DNA of 12,696 nt, taken from the NCBI GenBank assembly GCA_022750355.1, contig JAKIVW010000043.1:1-12696 (forward strand), written 5' to 3'. Numbering within the stretch: the stretch's first letter is position 1; each line of letters starts with the position of its first letter. Below the pieces are notes generated by a model, which saw nothing but the letters and a program-made list of their open reading frames with translations, made no database searches and was not told where the DNA came from. The position numbers were made by a program, and so were the translations under genes. Below, piece after piece: positions 1 through 6,806 of the stretch. The DNA comes from Thermoplasmata archaeon (lineage in GTDB: Archaea > Thermoplasmatota > Thermoplasmata > Lutacidiplasmatales > UBA184).

Positions 1-822
1 GACGTTGCGGATGGCGGAGATGTACGACTGAACGACTTGAGCGTATACGGCCGCCGTTACGGGAGAATTGTCGGTTGGGGACCACGTACTCCAGTTCTCG
101 CCGAAGTGCTTCCAAAGATAGGGCTCGTTCCCGACCTCCCAATACGCTGGGGTGAAATTCAGTCGGTCCACCGTGTAGTAGACTTCGTAGGCCGCCAATG
201 TTGGGTCGTCGATCTCACCGGGGAGCGATAGGATCGCGTTGCAAGCCACGGACTTGCACCAGCGCACGAAATTTGATTCGTTTGTCATAACCGCACTCGC
301 GTAACCCCCGGTCCAAAGCGTGCCGCTGGTCATGTTGTAGGCATCGGCGATTGCGCCCGCCGGCCACTCGTACCAACTCAACGGTGTAGGCGCTGTCTCG
401 TTTGTCGCGTTGTCGAGACTTACCTCGGGCCGGACGCCCGCGCCCCAAAAGTTCGACAGGTTTCCAACCGTGGAATTTTGGACTGACACTGAATCGGTGG
501 CGGTAACATTGACCGGTGGAATCGCACCGCCATCGTCGGTGCGCAGGCCATTCGCCGAGGGCGAACTCAAGGCGGAGATAGGAAGTCCGGAAAGTAGCAT
601 CAGCACTATCACGCAAACGGGGCCGACGGCGACGTAGGGAAACCAACTCCCAAACCCCTTCCCACCCGGTGGCGGCACGGCTGCGGGGCCGGCCCACGAT
701 CTACTCAGGGTAGATTCCGCAGACGGTGCGCCCACGGGTGGTCGATTGCCCTCTCTAAGATAGCCCTTCTGAATCCGCGTCGGACTAGTTTTTCGTGCGC
801 GACAATCCATTGCCGTTTCCAT
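1..822 (-). CDS. Membrane-anchored or secreted glycoside-hydrolase-like protein, N-terminal 274 residues (3' end off the window)
   Basis: Partial gene: 274 open codons run from an ATG at 822 to the window edge with no stop. The start is chosen because GAGGT lies about five bases upstream; a second in-frame ATG four codons later (810) is possible. Residues 1-60 are polar and rich in Pro, Arg and Gly. Residues about 61-86 form one hydrophobic segment (VCVIVLMLLSGLPISAL), so the protein is a signal-anchor or secreted protein with an unusually long cytosolic N-tail. The exported part has many N-glycosylation sequons (NVT, NST, NLS, NAT, NET, NMT, NES, NFT, NWS), as expected for an archaeal surface protein. 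Residues 226-234 read AYWEVGNEP. A W-E-x-G-N-E-P motif is typical of clan GH-A glycoside hydrolases, where the Glu after Asn (here E233) is the acid/base. The nucleophile would lie outside the window. The family within GH-A and the substrate cannot be assigned. It is co-directional with the tRNA-Glu 68 bases upstream. Confidence 0.75.
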   Translation of the reverse strand, partial: METAMDCRARKTSPTRIQKGYLREGNRPPVGAPSAESTLSRSWAGPAAVPPPGGKGFGSWFPYVAVGPVCVIVLMLLSGLPISALSSPSANGLRTDDGGAIPPVNVTATDSVSVQNSTVGNLSNFWGAGVRPEVSLDNATNETAPTPLSWYEWPAGAIADAYNMTSGTLWTGGYASAVMTNESNFVRWCKSVACNAILSLPGEIDDPTLAAYEVYYTVDRLNFTPAYWEVGNEPYLWKHFGENWSTWSPTDNSPVTAAVYAQVVQSYISAIRNV

Positions 823-843
823 GAAGACCTCACGATTGGAGAC

Positions 844-862
844 GGGCAGATTTACCCGGCGC
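844..862 (-). promoter_or_regulatory. Possible TATA-like element for the glycoside-hydrolase-like gene
   Basis: Read on the minus strand, the 68-base gap between the tRNA-Glu 3' end and the ATG at 822 contains GGGTAAATCTG, the only A/T-rich run there. Its centre is about 30 bases upstream of the start, which would give a very short leader. The match to an archaeal TATA box is weak, so this is tentative. Confidence 0.25.
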
Positions 863-890
863 CTGTCGGAGGTCTGGACGGGGGTAGGGA

Positions 891-995
891 TGCTCCCGGC
901 GGGAGTTTCACCGGCCGGCCCATTGGACCGACCGGATTTGAACCCGCGTCAAAGGCTCGAGAGGCCTCTATCCTTGACCACTAGACTACGGGAGC
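891..995 (-). tRNA. tRNA-Glu (anticodon CUC) with a T-loop intron
   Basis: Glutamate tRNA for GAG codons. On the minus strand the acceptor GCTCCCG (995-989) pairs perfectly with CGGGAGC (898-892), and the discriminator is A at 891. The D-arm is GTCT/GGAT. The anticodon arm is GAGGC-CTCTCGA-GCCTT, which puts CTC at positions 34-36. The variable loop is TGAC. The T-stem GCGGG (947-943) pairs with CCCGC (903-899). Continuous reading fails: after TTCAAAT the next bases do not pair with the T-stem or the acceptor. Removing 32 bases (936-905) restores a perfect T-arm GCGGG-TTCAAAT-CCCGC and all seven acceptor pairs, giving a 73-nt mature tRNA. No CCA is encoded, so it must be added by the CCA-adding enzyme. 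Standard bacterial tRNA models, or models allowing only 37/38 introns, may miss or misplace this gene. No convincing promoter was seen in the upstream 133-base gap. Confidence 0.9.
905..936 (-). other. 32-nt archaeal tRNA intron at T-loop position 59/60 with strict bulge-helix-bulge motif
   Basis: The precursor folds, from outside in, as T-stem GCGGG:CCCGC; a 3-nt bulge ACT on the 3' strand; a 4-bp helix TTCA:TGAA; a 3-nt bulge AAT on the 5' strand; and an 11-bp inner helix (two G-T wobbles) closed by the 3-nt loop AAT. This is the canonical 3-4-3 BHB recognised by archaeal tRNA-splicing endonuclease, which cuts after the second base of each bulge (AA|T and AC|T). Joining those ends gives the T-loop TTCAAAT. 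The structure therefore independently fixes the boundaries at 936 and 905, which sequence alone would leave ambiguous by a few bases. Confidence 0.88.
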
Positions 996-1128
996 GCCCC
1001 GTTCCCCTATTGGACCCACTCTTTGAGCCTTTCGCGGCCGTAGGCTCGGACCGAAGTGGGCGCGTGGCCCCAGAGTTGTTTCGTACCCGTCCGAAGTCCC
1101 TAAGAGGTTGGCCTCCCCTTGGTCAACA

Positions 1129-1581
1129 GTGACGCCACCGGTAAAGGCCCGTAGCGGCCACATCCTCCTTGAACCGAAAGGCTCCTACATCGACCTCGTG
1201 CGGGTCTATCCGGACATCCATCGAAGGGTCGTGGAGATGAACCGTCCGTTCGTCAAGGATTCCGACCCGTTGCTGCCGGACGTACTTCTCGACGAGAACC
1301 TTCGGGACCTCAAGGGCGACCGGAAACCGGCAGGGTACAACCGACAGGACGCGTTCGGCCTCCGCCTGATCTTCCCTCTCGCGGACGAGAAGCGGGTCGA
1401 ATTCTACTTCACCAAGCCTGCCCGCTGCCAGGAAGTGGTCCAGATCACCGAGCAGGTTTCCGGATTGCTCCGCCGACGATCGATCAAACACACGGTCGAA
1501 TACGACCGACTTGGCCTCGGGCCTCCGCGGGGCCTGCCCGGCCTCGGCCCTGGTTCGACCGGTACGTTTGCCTCGGCGTAG
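1129..1581 (+). CDS. Hypothetical protein, about 150 aa, unrecognised
   Basis: I do not recognise this protein. The reading frame is supported by strong G/C preference at third codon positions and a balanced composition. The overlapping minus-strand frame at 1123-1638 is rich in Arg and His and looks like a shadow. The start is uncertain. GTG at 1129 gives 150 aa and is preferred. TTG at 1108 gives 157 aa, but its only purine-rich site (GAGG) abuts the codon. The product looks soluble and of mixed alpha/beta type: it has alternating strand-like stretches (SYIDLVRVYP, FGLRLIFPL, KRVEFYFTKP), then a helix (CQEVVQITEQVSGLLRRRSI) and a low-complexity Gly/Pro tail (GLGPPRGLPGLGPGST). There are no membrane segments and no recognisable catalytic motif. 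It is divergent from tRNA-Glu and converges on the long helical-repeat gene, with only seven bases between the two stop codons. Confidence 0.6.
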   Translation: MTPPVKARSGHILLEPKGSYIDLVRVYPDIHRRVVEMNRPFVKDSDPLLPDVLLDENLRDLKGDRKPAGYNRQDAFGLRLIFPLADEKRVEFYFTKPARCQEVVQITEQVSGLLRRRSIKHTVEYDRLGLGPPRGLPGLGPGSTGTFASA

Positions 1582-1588
1582 GTCGCCC

Positions 1589-4500
1589 CTAGCTGGGGGG
1601 CGGATTCCGTCGGAACGGCCAGAACGGGGTGGAACCACTTCCCCCGGAAGGCGAATTCTCGGCCGGAGCCGGCGGGGGCGAGGCGGGAGCGGCCGCTGGC
1701 TCTGTCACATGCGGGTGACTGGGCGACGGGGCGTCGCCCTGCAGTCGACGCAGAGTGTCCCGAGCTTTCTCGAGCGCAGCGGTGTAGTCCGAGTCTCGGA
1801 GCCGTACTGATTCGGCCAGGAGCGCCCGCGCCTCGGTAGTGTCGACCCGGCGCTCCGCGGCCCGTCCGAGGGCCGCGTCGATGAGGTAGTGAAGATTCAT
1901 GAGCTCCCGGTGGAGCGACTTGCGGAGGGCGAGGTCCTCCTCGGCCGCGAGTAACTGTCGGCTCCCCTCGAGATGCTGGCCGGCGTGGGAGAGGGCCTCG
2001 ATCTCTTCGTAGCGCTTTCGGACCGGTCCGACGCTCACCCGGAGCCCGTCGGCCGCGAAGTTGATCTCGGTTAGCAGTTCGGTGAGCCGTCGGGTGAACG
2101 GTTCGGCGATGGCGTGCTGGAGCGAGTCCGTGGCCCGACGGAACAACGCCTCCCCTTCGCTCAGGCGGCCGGCGTCGAGCGCCACCCTCGCCTCGCTGAA
2201 CGTTTGCATGACAGGGGTCGTGTCGACGCCCAGCCGCTCGCCCACCCAGAGGCGGTCCTTCAGTTGGACGAGGCCCGCCTCGAGAGCGTCGCGTCGGTGG
2301 CGGCGGGCGACGTCCAGCTCCTCGCGGACCAACCCGAGGGCACTACCGAAATCACCCTTGGAGCGATGCGCGTCGAGCGCGGAGGCCACGTCCTTCCGTC
2401 GGGTCCGTTCGTCCTCCGTCGGGGTGGGCCCTCGACCCAGTTCCGCCTCGACCTCCCTCCAGCGCACTTCGACGATGGACTCGAACACCTTGCGACTCGC
2501 GGACTCGGCTCGGGCGATCGCCTCTCGGGCGATCCGCCACTCGCGCGCGCGGAGTGCCGCCTCGGCCTCCATGACGACCGCCTCGATCGGGTCCACCTCG
2601 GTGGTGAGACCTTCCTTGCGGGCCCCGTCCACGAGGCGACGCATGTCTCCGATCGGTCCGGCGAACAGGCGCTCGATCGCCCAGCGGCCCAGTTCGGTGG
2701 CCTCCCGACACGCGCGGATCGCCTCGGGGTAGTGGCCCTCGTCCACGAGGTGCCGCGCTTCCCCGAGGCGTTGTTCCGCCTCTTGGATGGTGGCGCCGAA
2801 TCCCGCAGCCTCTTTTAGTTGGGATTCGGCGGCGGCGTACGCCTCCTTCGCGCGCCGATGACTCTCCCGCCCGACCACGAGGATGTCGGTCGCGAGGATC
2901 GCGTGCTCGAGAACATCCGGGTAAACGCGCTTTTCCATGAACTTCCGCGCGGCTTCCATCTCGGCGATCGCCCCCGGGACGACGACCCCGTCCTGGGCCG
3001 CCCGGGCCAACGAACGCTCGGCGGCCTCGATCGACCCTTCCGCGATGCGCCGTTGGAGTTCGGCCCGCTCCAGTTCCGCCTCGCTCTTCGAAGCGAGCTG
3101 CACTGCGTCGACCGGCCGTCCCTCGTCCAGGGCCATGCGAGCCTGGTGCAGCAGGTTCTCGGCGACCGTCGTGTCGCCGCCCTCGTTCCGAAGCCGGCTG
3201 ACGGTGGCCCGGAATCCCGCGAGGGTCTTTGAAACATGATGGTAGGTCGCCTGAAGCACTTCGCGCTCCAGCGGCCCTCCGAGCTCGATCGCGCGGGCGT
3301 ACTCTCGCCGCGCGAGGGCCGTCTCGACCTGCTCCATCGCCCCGCGGGACGCCCCCAAGTCAACGCGCAGCAGGTCCGCCTGCGCGATCGCCTCCCGCGC
3401 GCGCTTCGAAACTCGTTCCGCGTGCTCGACCAAACCCCGGGTGCCGATGAACTCGGCCCGGGCGGCGTCGAGGAGCGCGGCGGCCCCGACGGGCACCGGG
3501 AGGGAGATCCTCCGGCGGGCTTCGGAGAGCGGGGCGACGATACGGTCGAGGTCGACGCCCGCTCCCCGCGCGATGTCCAGATCACGCTCGAGGGAGCGCA
3601 GGTTCTCTTCGAGGATGGGGACGAGGATCGCGACGAGCTCCTCGTGGAGGAGCCGGGTCGCGGTCCGGGTCGCTTCCGCCGGTGCGGTCGCCCGCTCCGT
3701 CCGAAGGCCGTGAAGCTGGGTTGCGAACGGTTCCATCGGGGCCGAAAGGCGACGGCCGTCCTCGATGAGACGTTCGATCTCGCCGAACAACCGGTCGGTT
3801 TCGGTGCGGGCCGCCGCCTCCCCGAGCTTCTGTCGGACCGCCTGGATGGTGGCGCGCGCCGTGTCAAAATCGAGGGATTGCACGGAAAGTCGCGCCGCGC
3901 GGATCGGTTCGTAGAACGGCTCGGGGTCGACCCCGACCTCGCGCAGGTCGCCGAGCAATTCCTGAGCCTGGGCCACCTCCTCCACGATCGACTGGGCTTG
4001 AGCCCGAGTGCGGATGGAGGTCTCCTCAAGAAGTTGGGAGAGCCGATGGGCTTCGGCAAAATGGCCGGCGCGGGCGGCCGCCTGGGCTTCCTCGAGGTCG
4101 GAGCGGAATTTGCCGAGGTCGAGTCCGAGCGTTTCCAGCTCGACGAGGGCGAGTTTAGCGTGCGAGATGGCCTCCTCGCTGCGAAGCAGTTGTTGCTGTT
4201 GGGCCCGGGTGCGGATCTCCTGCGAGGCTCGGGAGGCTTTGACGAAGTCTCCCATGTTGAAGATCTGCTGGACCTCGTCGATCTGACGCTGGATCTCGTC
4301 GCCGGCGCCCCCCATCGATTCGAGCACCCGGCGCTCCTCTTCGAGCAGGTCGACCAGGGCGCTTGCGTGGACCGCGAAGACCGCCGCGAAATCGCGCTCC
4401 GCCTTGCGCAAGGCTTCCATCGCGGCGATCAGGTCCTCCTTGACTCGGAGCGTCACGTCGGCGTCGGCCAGCAATCGGCGGACCGGACCGGTCAGGGCGT

Positions 4501-6142
4501 CGTCGGTGATGTCCGCGAACCCTTGCTCCATCTCCAGGACCCGTCGCGAAACGTAGGGGCCCGCGGAATTGCGCAGCTCGACCTCCGCCCTCCCCAGGAG
4601 CTCTGCACCGCCCCCGAGATCGCCTTGGTCCAGCAGGACCCGCACTTCGTCCAGAGTCGCGCTGGCCTCCGCCGTGAGGAACCCGTGGTCCCGCGCGTAC
4701 TCCCGCACTCGGTCGAGGGCGGTCCACCGCTCCAGGAACAGTTTGAGCCCCTCCCGTCCGAGTTGGATTACCGTATCGCGGAGGAGGGCCCGGGCCTGTT
4801 CGACCTCCGCCCGTTCGAGGTGCGCGCGCGCGCGGCCGATCGTCGCCTCGAATCCTTCCGGGTTGAAACCCGCTTGGTGGAATCGGGCGACCATCTCTTC
4901 CAGCGCCTGGAGCTCGTCGCGCGCCGCGTCCAGGTCTTCGGTGAGTTTGGCGACCCGCTCGGCGGCTTCTTGGCTCGCGGCCAACGCCTCCGAATAGATC
5001 TTGAGTCGCAACGCTTCGCGCGCCCGGTTCATCGCGGCGAACACTTCGCTCGGGTCGCGTCCGAGCCGGCGTGCCTCCGAGATCCGAGGACGCACCTCAT
5101 CGAGGAGGGCGGCCACCACCGCCACGATTGGTTCTTCCGCGGCCCTCCGCGCCTCCGCCAGGAGCGCCGGGATCTCCCCGGCAGGTACGAAGGGAAGTCG
5201 GGAGATCGCCGCGTCGACGGCGACGCGGGCCTCGGAGGGGTCCGTGCCGTACTCGGGGAGGGCATCCAGGGAGAGACGAAGGGAGCCGAGCACTTGCGCC
5301 GTCCGTTCCCGGAGGACTTCGCCGAGTCGTTCGAGCGATCCTTCCATCGCGGCGACCGTTTCGGGCCACCGTTCCGGGGAGGCGCCCGCGTCGTCGTGCA
5401 AGGCGGCCTCGAGTTCCGCGGTCGACGCGCCGTGTTCTTTTGCGACCAGCAGCCGGCTTTCAGCGGCGGCGCGCGCGGTGTCGTGCCGGGTCTTGGCCTC
5501 CGGCAACTCCTCCCGTTCGAGCGCCGCGAGTCCGGTCAGTGCCTCGGCCACTCGGCCGTCCTTGGCGGGTTGAACGGCCAGGTCGACCTTCTTTTGGAAT
5601 TCGGTGAGTCGAGAACCACTGAGGCCCGCCCACTCCGCCAGCGTCTTCGCGCGGTTCTGGGAGACCGAGATGTTCTCGGCGCCGGTCCGCGCCAGCTCCT
5701 CTTCGACCCGAACAAGACGGGCGACGCTGTCCGCCCACGGGGCGTCCGGGGGAGGATGGGCCAGTGCCTCGATCTCGCCGCGGGCAGCGGCCGGCACGGG
5801 GACTCCGGCCGCCGTCAGCCGATCGACCGATTCGACCGTCTTGCGACGCCGTTCTTCGATCGCCGTCGCGACGTGGCTTGCCAGGTAATCCAGGAGGGCC
5901 CGGGCTTGGAGTTCCACCCCTTCCCAATCCGACCGCCGAACTAGTTCGTGCAATTGGCGGGCCCGCTCCGGGACTTCGGGCAGCGTAATCCCAAGACGCC
6001 CGAGTTGGCCCACTCTCTCGTCCGCCTCCTTTTGGAGGACCTCGCCGGCCTGGCGTTTGCGCTTGAGCTCCTCGGCCTTTTCCTGAAGGATGCGGGTCAA
6101 CCGGGACGACGGGACGGCGCCCATCCCTCCCGGACCTGACAT
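1589..6142 (-). CDS. Giant helical-repeat protein (1517 aa; about 23 diverged ~62-residue repeats)
   Basis: Predicted cytosolic protein, almost all alpha-helix, with no signal peptide or membrane segment. The ATG at 6142 is preceded by AGGAGG (6156-6151), eight bases away. After a charged start (residues 12-45), a unit recurs about every 62 residues to about 1470. Each unit has a long helix, a turn of the type LGVD/GFNP, then a helical hairpin resembling AR-x-AL-x-x-G-x-Y-x-x-A. Examples are at residues 358-392, 425-455, 673-700, 735-765, 1115-1145 and 1304-1335. The G-x-[YF]-x-x-A core resembles a TPR hairpin, but the period is nearly twice that of a TPR and the long connecting helices resemble coiled-coil or spectrin-like arrays. 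No Walker motifs are visible, so this is not an SMC/Rad50 ATPase. The last ~45 residues are a Pro/Ala/Ser-rich tail ending in FWPFRRNPPPS. It lies 134 bases downstream of aIF5A on the same strand. A scaffold or binding platform is inferred; partners are unknown. Confidence 0.85.
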   Translation of the reverse strand: MSGPGGMGAVPSSRLTRILQEKAEELKRKRQAGEVLQKEADERVGQLGRLGITLPEVPERARQLHELVRRSDWEGVELQARALLDYLASHVATAIEERRRKTVESVDRLTAAGVPVPAAARGEIEALAHPPPDAPWADSVARLVRVEEELARTGAENISVSQNRAKTLAEWAGLSGSRLTEFQKKVDLAVQPAKDGRVAEALTGLAALEREELPEAKTRHDTARAAAESRLLVAKEHGASTAELEAALHDDAGASPERWPETVAAMEGSLERLGEVLRERTAQVLGSLRLSLDALPEYGTDPSEARVAVDAAISRLPFVPAGEIPALLAEARRAAEEPIVAVVAALLDEVRPRISEARRLGRDPSEVFAAMNRAREALRLKIYSEALAASQEAAERVAKLTEDLDAARDELQALEEMVARFHQAGFNPEGFEATIGRARAHLERAEVEQARALLRDTVIQLGREGLKLFLERWTALDRVREYARDHGFLTAEASATLDEVRVLLDQGDLGGGAELLGRAEVELRNSAGPYVSRRVLEMEQGFADITDDALTGPVRRLLADADVTLRVKEDLIAAMEALRKAERDFAAVFAVHASALVDLLEEERRVLESMGGAGDEIQRQIDEVQQIFNMGDFVKASRASQEIRTRAQQQQLLRSEEAISHAKLALVELETLGLDLGKFRSDLEEAQAAARAGHFAEAHRLSQLLEETSIRTRAQAQSIVEEVAQAQELLGDLREVGVDPEPFYEPIRAARLSVQSLDFDTARATIQAVRQKLGEAAARTETDRLFGEIERLIEDGRRLSAPMEPFATQLHGLRTERATAPAEATRTATRLLHEELVAILVPILEENLRSLERDLDIARGAGVDLDRIVAPLSEARRRISLPVPVGAAALLDAARAEFIGTRGLVEHAERVSKRAREAIAQADLLRVDLGASRGAMEQVETALARREYARAIELGGPLEREVLQATYHHVSKTLAGFRATVSRLRNEGGDTTVAENLLHQARMALDEGRPVDAVQLASKSEAELERAELQRRIAEGSIEAAERSLARAAQDGVVVPGAIAEMEAARKFMEKRVYPDVLEHAILATDILVVGRESHRRAKEAYAAAESQLKEAAGFGATIQEAEQRLGEARHLVDEGHYPEAIRACREATELGRWAIERLFAGPIGDMRRLVDGARKEGLTTEVDPIEAVVMEAEAALRAREWRIAREAIARAESASRKVFESIVEVRWREVEAELGRGPTPTEDERTRRKDVASALDAHRSKGDFGSALGLVREELDVARRHRRDALEAGLVQLKDRLWVGERLGVDTTPVMQTFSEARVALDAGRLSEGEALFRRATDSLQHAIAEPFTRRLTELLTEINFAADGLRVSVGPVRKRYEEIEALSHAGQHLEGSRQLLAAEEDLALRKSLHRELMNLHYLIDAALGRAAERRVDTTEARALLAESVRLRDSDYTAALEKARDTLRRLQGDAPSPSHPHVTEPAAAPASPPPAPAENSPSGGSGSTPFWPFRRNPPPS

Positions 6143-6218
6143 ACGTCCCGCCTCCTAGCCCCGGCCCGCGGAGCCTCGCAGCTCCGAAGGTTCCGGCACA
6201 CGATTCATGCCCGGCCCC

Positions 6219-6233
6219 CTTTATTAATCAAAC
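6219..6233 (-). promoter_or_regulatory. TATA-like box for the giant helical-repeat gene
   Basis: In an otherwise GC-rich gap between aIF5A and the repeat-protein gene, the minus strand reads TTTGATTAATAAAG, the most A/T-rich run of the region and a good match to an archaeal TATA box. It lies about 80 bases upstream of the ATG, so transcription would start near 6200 and leave a leader of about 55 bases that contains the AGGAGG site. The repeat gene can thus be transcribed separately from aIF5A. A GC-rich inverted repeat (GGCCCC/GGGGCC, 6242-6258) just upstream could end the aIF5A transcript, but there is no clear T-run. Confidence 0.5.
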
Positions 6234-6276
6234 GAGAGAGCGGCCCCCCTCCGGGGCCCCTCGTTCCGGGGGCGCG

Positions 6277-6663
6277 TTACGTCCGGGTAATCTGGCGCTT
6301 CCCCATCGCGTCGAGATACTGGACCTCGCCGCCCGGGGCGATCTGGGCCTTGGTCTCCGCATCCACGGCGAGGCTGAAGGTCTCGTACGACTCGAGGTCC
6401 ATCAGTTGGACCTCGGTGTCGGTCATCGAGAGCACCTGGGCTTGGCGTTTGCCGATCATCGGCACTTGGACCTTGTGCGTGACTGGGAATACGACACTGC
6501 GCTTCCGACGGTCGAAGATCCCGACCGCGTCGATCCGCGCTTTCGCTTCCCCGTGCTTTCCCGGTTTGGACGTCTGGATGCTGATGATACGGCAGGGCTC
6601 CTCGTCGATCAGCACGTAGCGGCCCTCCTTCAACTCGCGGACCTCTTGCTGCGTCCAGGCCAT
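6277..6663 (-). CDS. eif5A: Translation initiation factor 5A (aIF5A)
   Basis: Archaeal IF5A, 128 aa, the usual length for the family. It binds the ribosome near the P-site tRNA and relieves stalling during elongation and termination. The N-terminal SH3-like domain carries the hypusination loop SKPGKHGEAKAR, with K36 as the lysine modified by deoxyhypusine synthase. The C-terminal OB-fold domain covers about residues 70-128 (QVLSMTDTEVQLMDLESYET). The start at 6663 is chosen because MAWTQQEVRELKEGRY matches the normal N-terminus and GAGGAG (6676-6671) lies seven bases upstream. The frame is open farther upstream to 6774, but that extension is Pro-rich and unlike the family. It is divergent from the IleRS-like gene and upstream of the helical-repeat gene. 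No deoxyhypusine synthase or agmatinase gene is in the window. Confidence 0.96.
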   Translation of the reverse strand: MAWTQQEVRELKEGRYVLIDEEPCRIISIQTSKPGKHGEAKARIDAVGIFDRRKRSVVFPVTHKVQVPMIGKRQAQVLSMTDTEVQLMDLESYETFSLAVDAETKAQIAPGGEVQYLDAMGKRQITRT

Positions 6664-6749
6664 CGGGAATCTCCTCGGGTGAGCGGGGACCGCGGCCGGA
6701 GGATAAGAGTTGCTGGCGCTCGGAGGTCGGGGGACGACGGGGGTGGGAA

Positions 6750-6766
6750 GAGAGGGTTTATTCCTC
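6750..6766. promoter_or_regulatory. A/T-rich element in the divergent aIF5A / IleRS-like promoter region
   Basis: The 143-base gap between the two divergent starts (6664-6806) contains one clear A/T-rich run, GGGTTTATTCC (TTTATT at 6757-6762). On the plus strand it lies about 45 bases before the ATG at 6807, which would give a leader of about 20 bases; that gene has no Shine-Dalgarno site. On the minus strand the same run reads GGAATAAACCC and could serve aIF5A with a leader of about 70 bases. A weaker minus-strand candidate, CTCTTATCC, lies near 6702-6710. I cannot tell which gene uses which element. Confidence 0.4.
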
Positions 6767-6806
6767 TCGCGCACCCTCGTATTCTTTCGCCGCGCGGTTC
6801 AATTCC

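Noticed and set aside
921..995. Intron-less reading of the tRNA ending at TCCGGTCGGTCCA
   Set aside because: The 3' part then fails to pair with acceptor GCTCCCG and leaves a G-G mismatch in the T-stem. The intron model gives full pairing plus a perfect BHB motif.
1123..1638. Minus-strand 171-codon frame overlapping the small hypothetical gene
   Set aside because: Its third-position bias and composition are poorer than those of the plus-strand frame, and it would overlap the end of the helical-repeat gene.
3236..5944. Long open frame of 902 codons on the plus strand
   Set aside because: It lies opposite the helical-repeat gene. It is an artefact of high GC and biased codons: the product is Arg/Gly/His/Leu-rich without repeats or motifs, while the minus frame has regular repeats, an RBS and a TATA-like box.
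6664..6774. N-terminal extension of aIF5A to an upstream start
   Set aside because: The extra residues are Pro-rich and unlike aIF5A, whereas the ATG at 6663 has a well-spaced GAGGAG and gives the normal family length.
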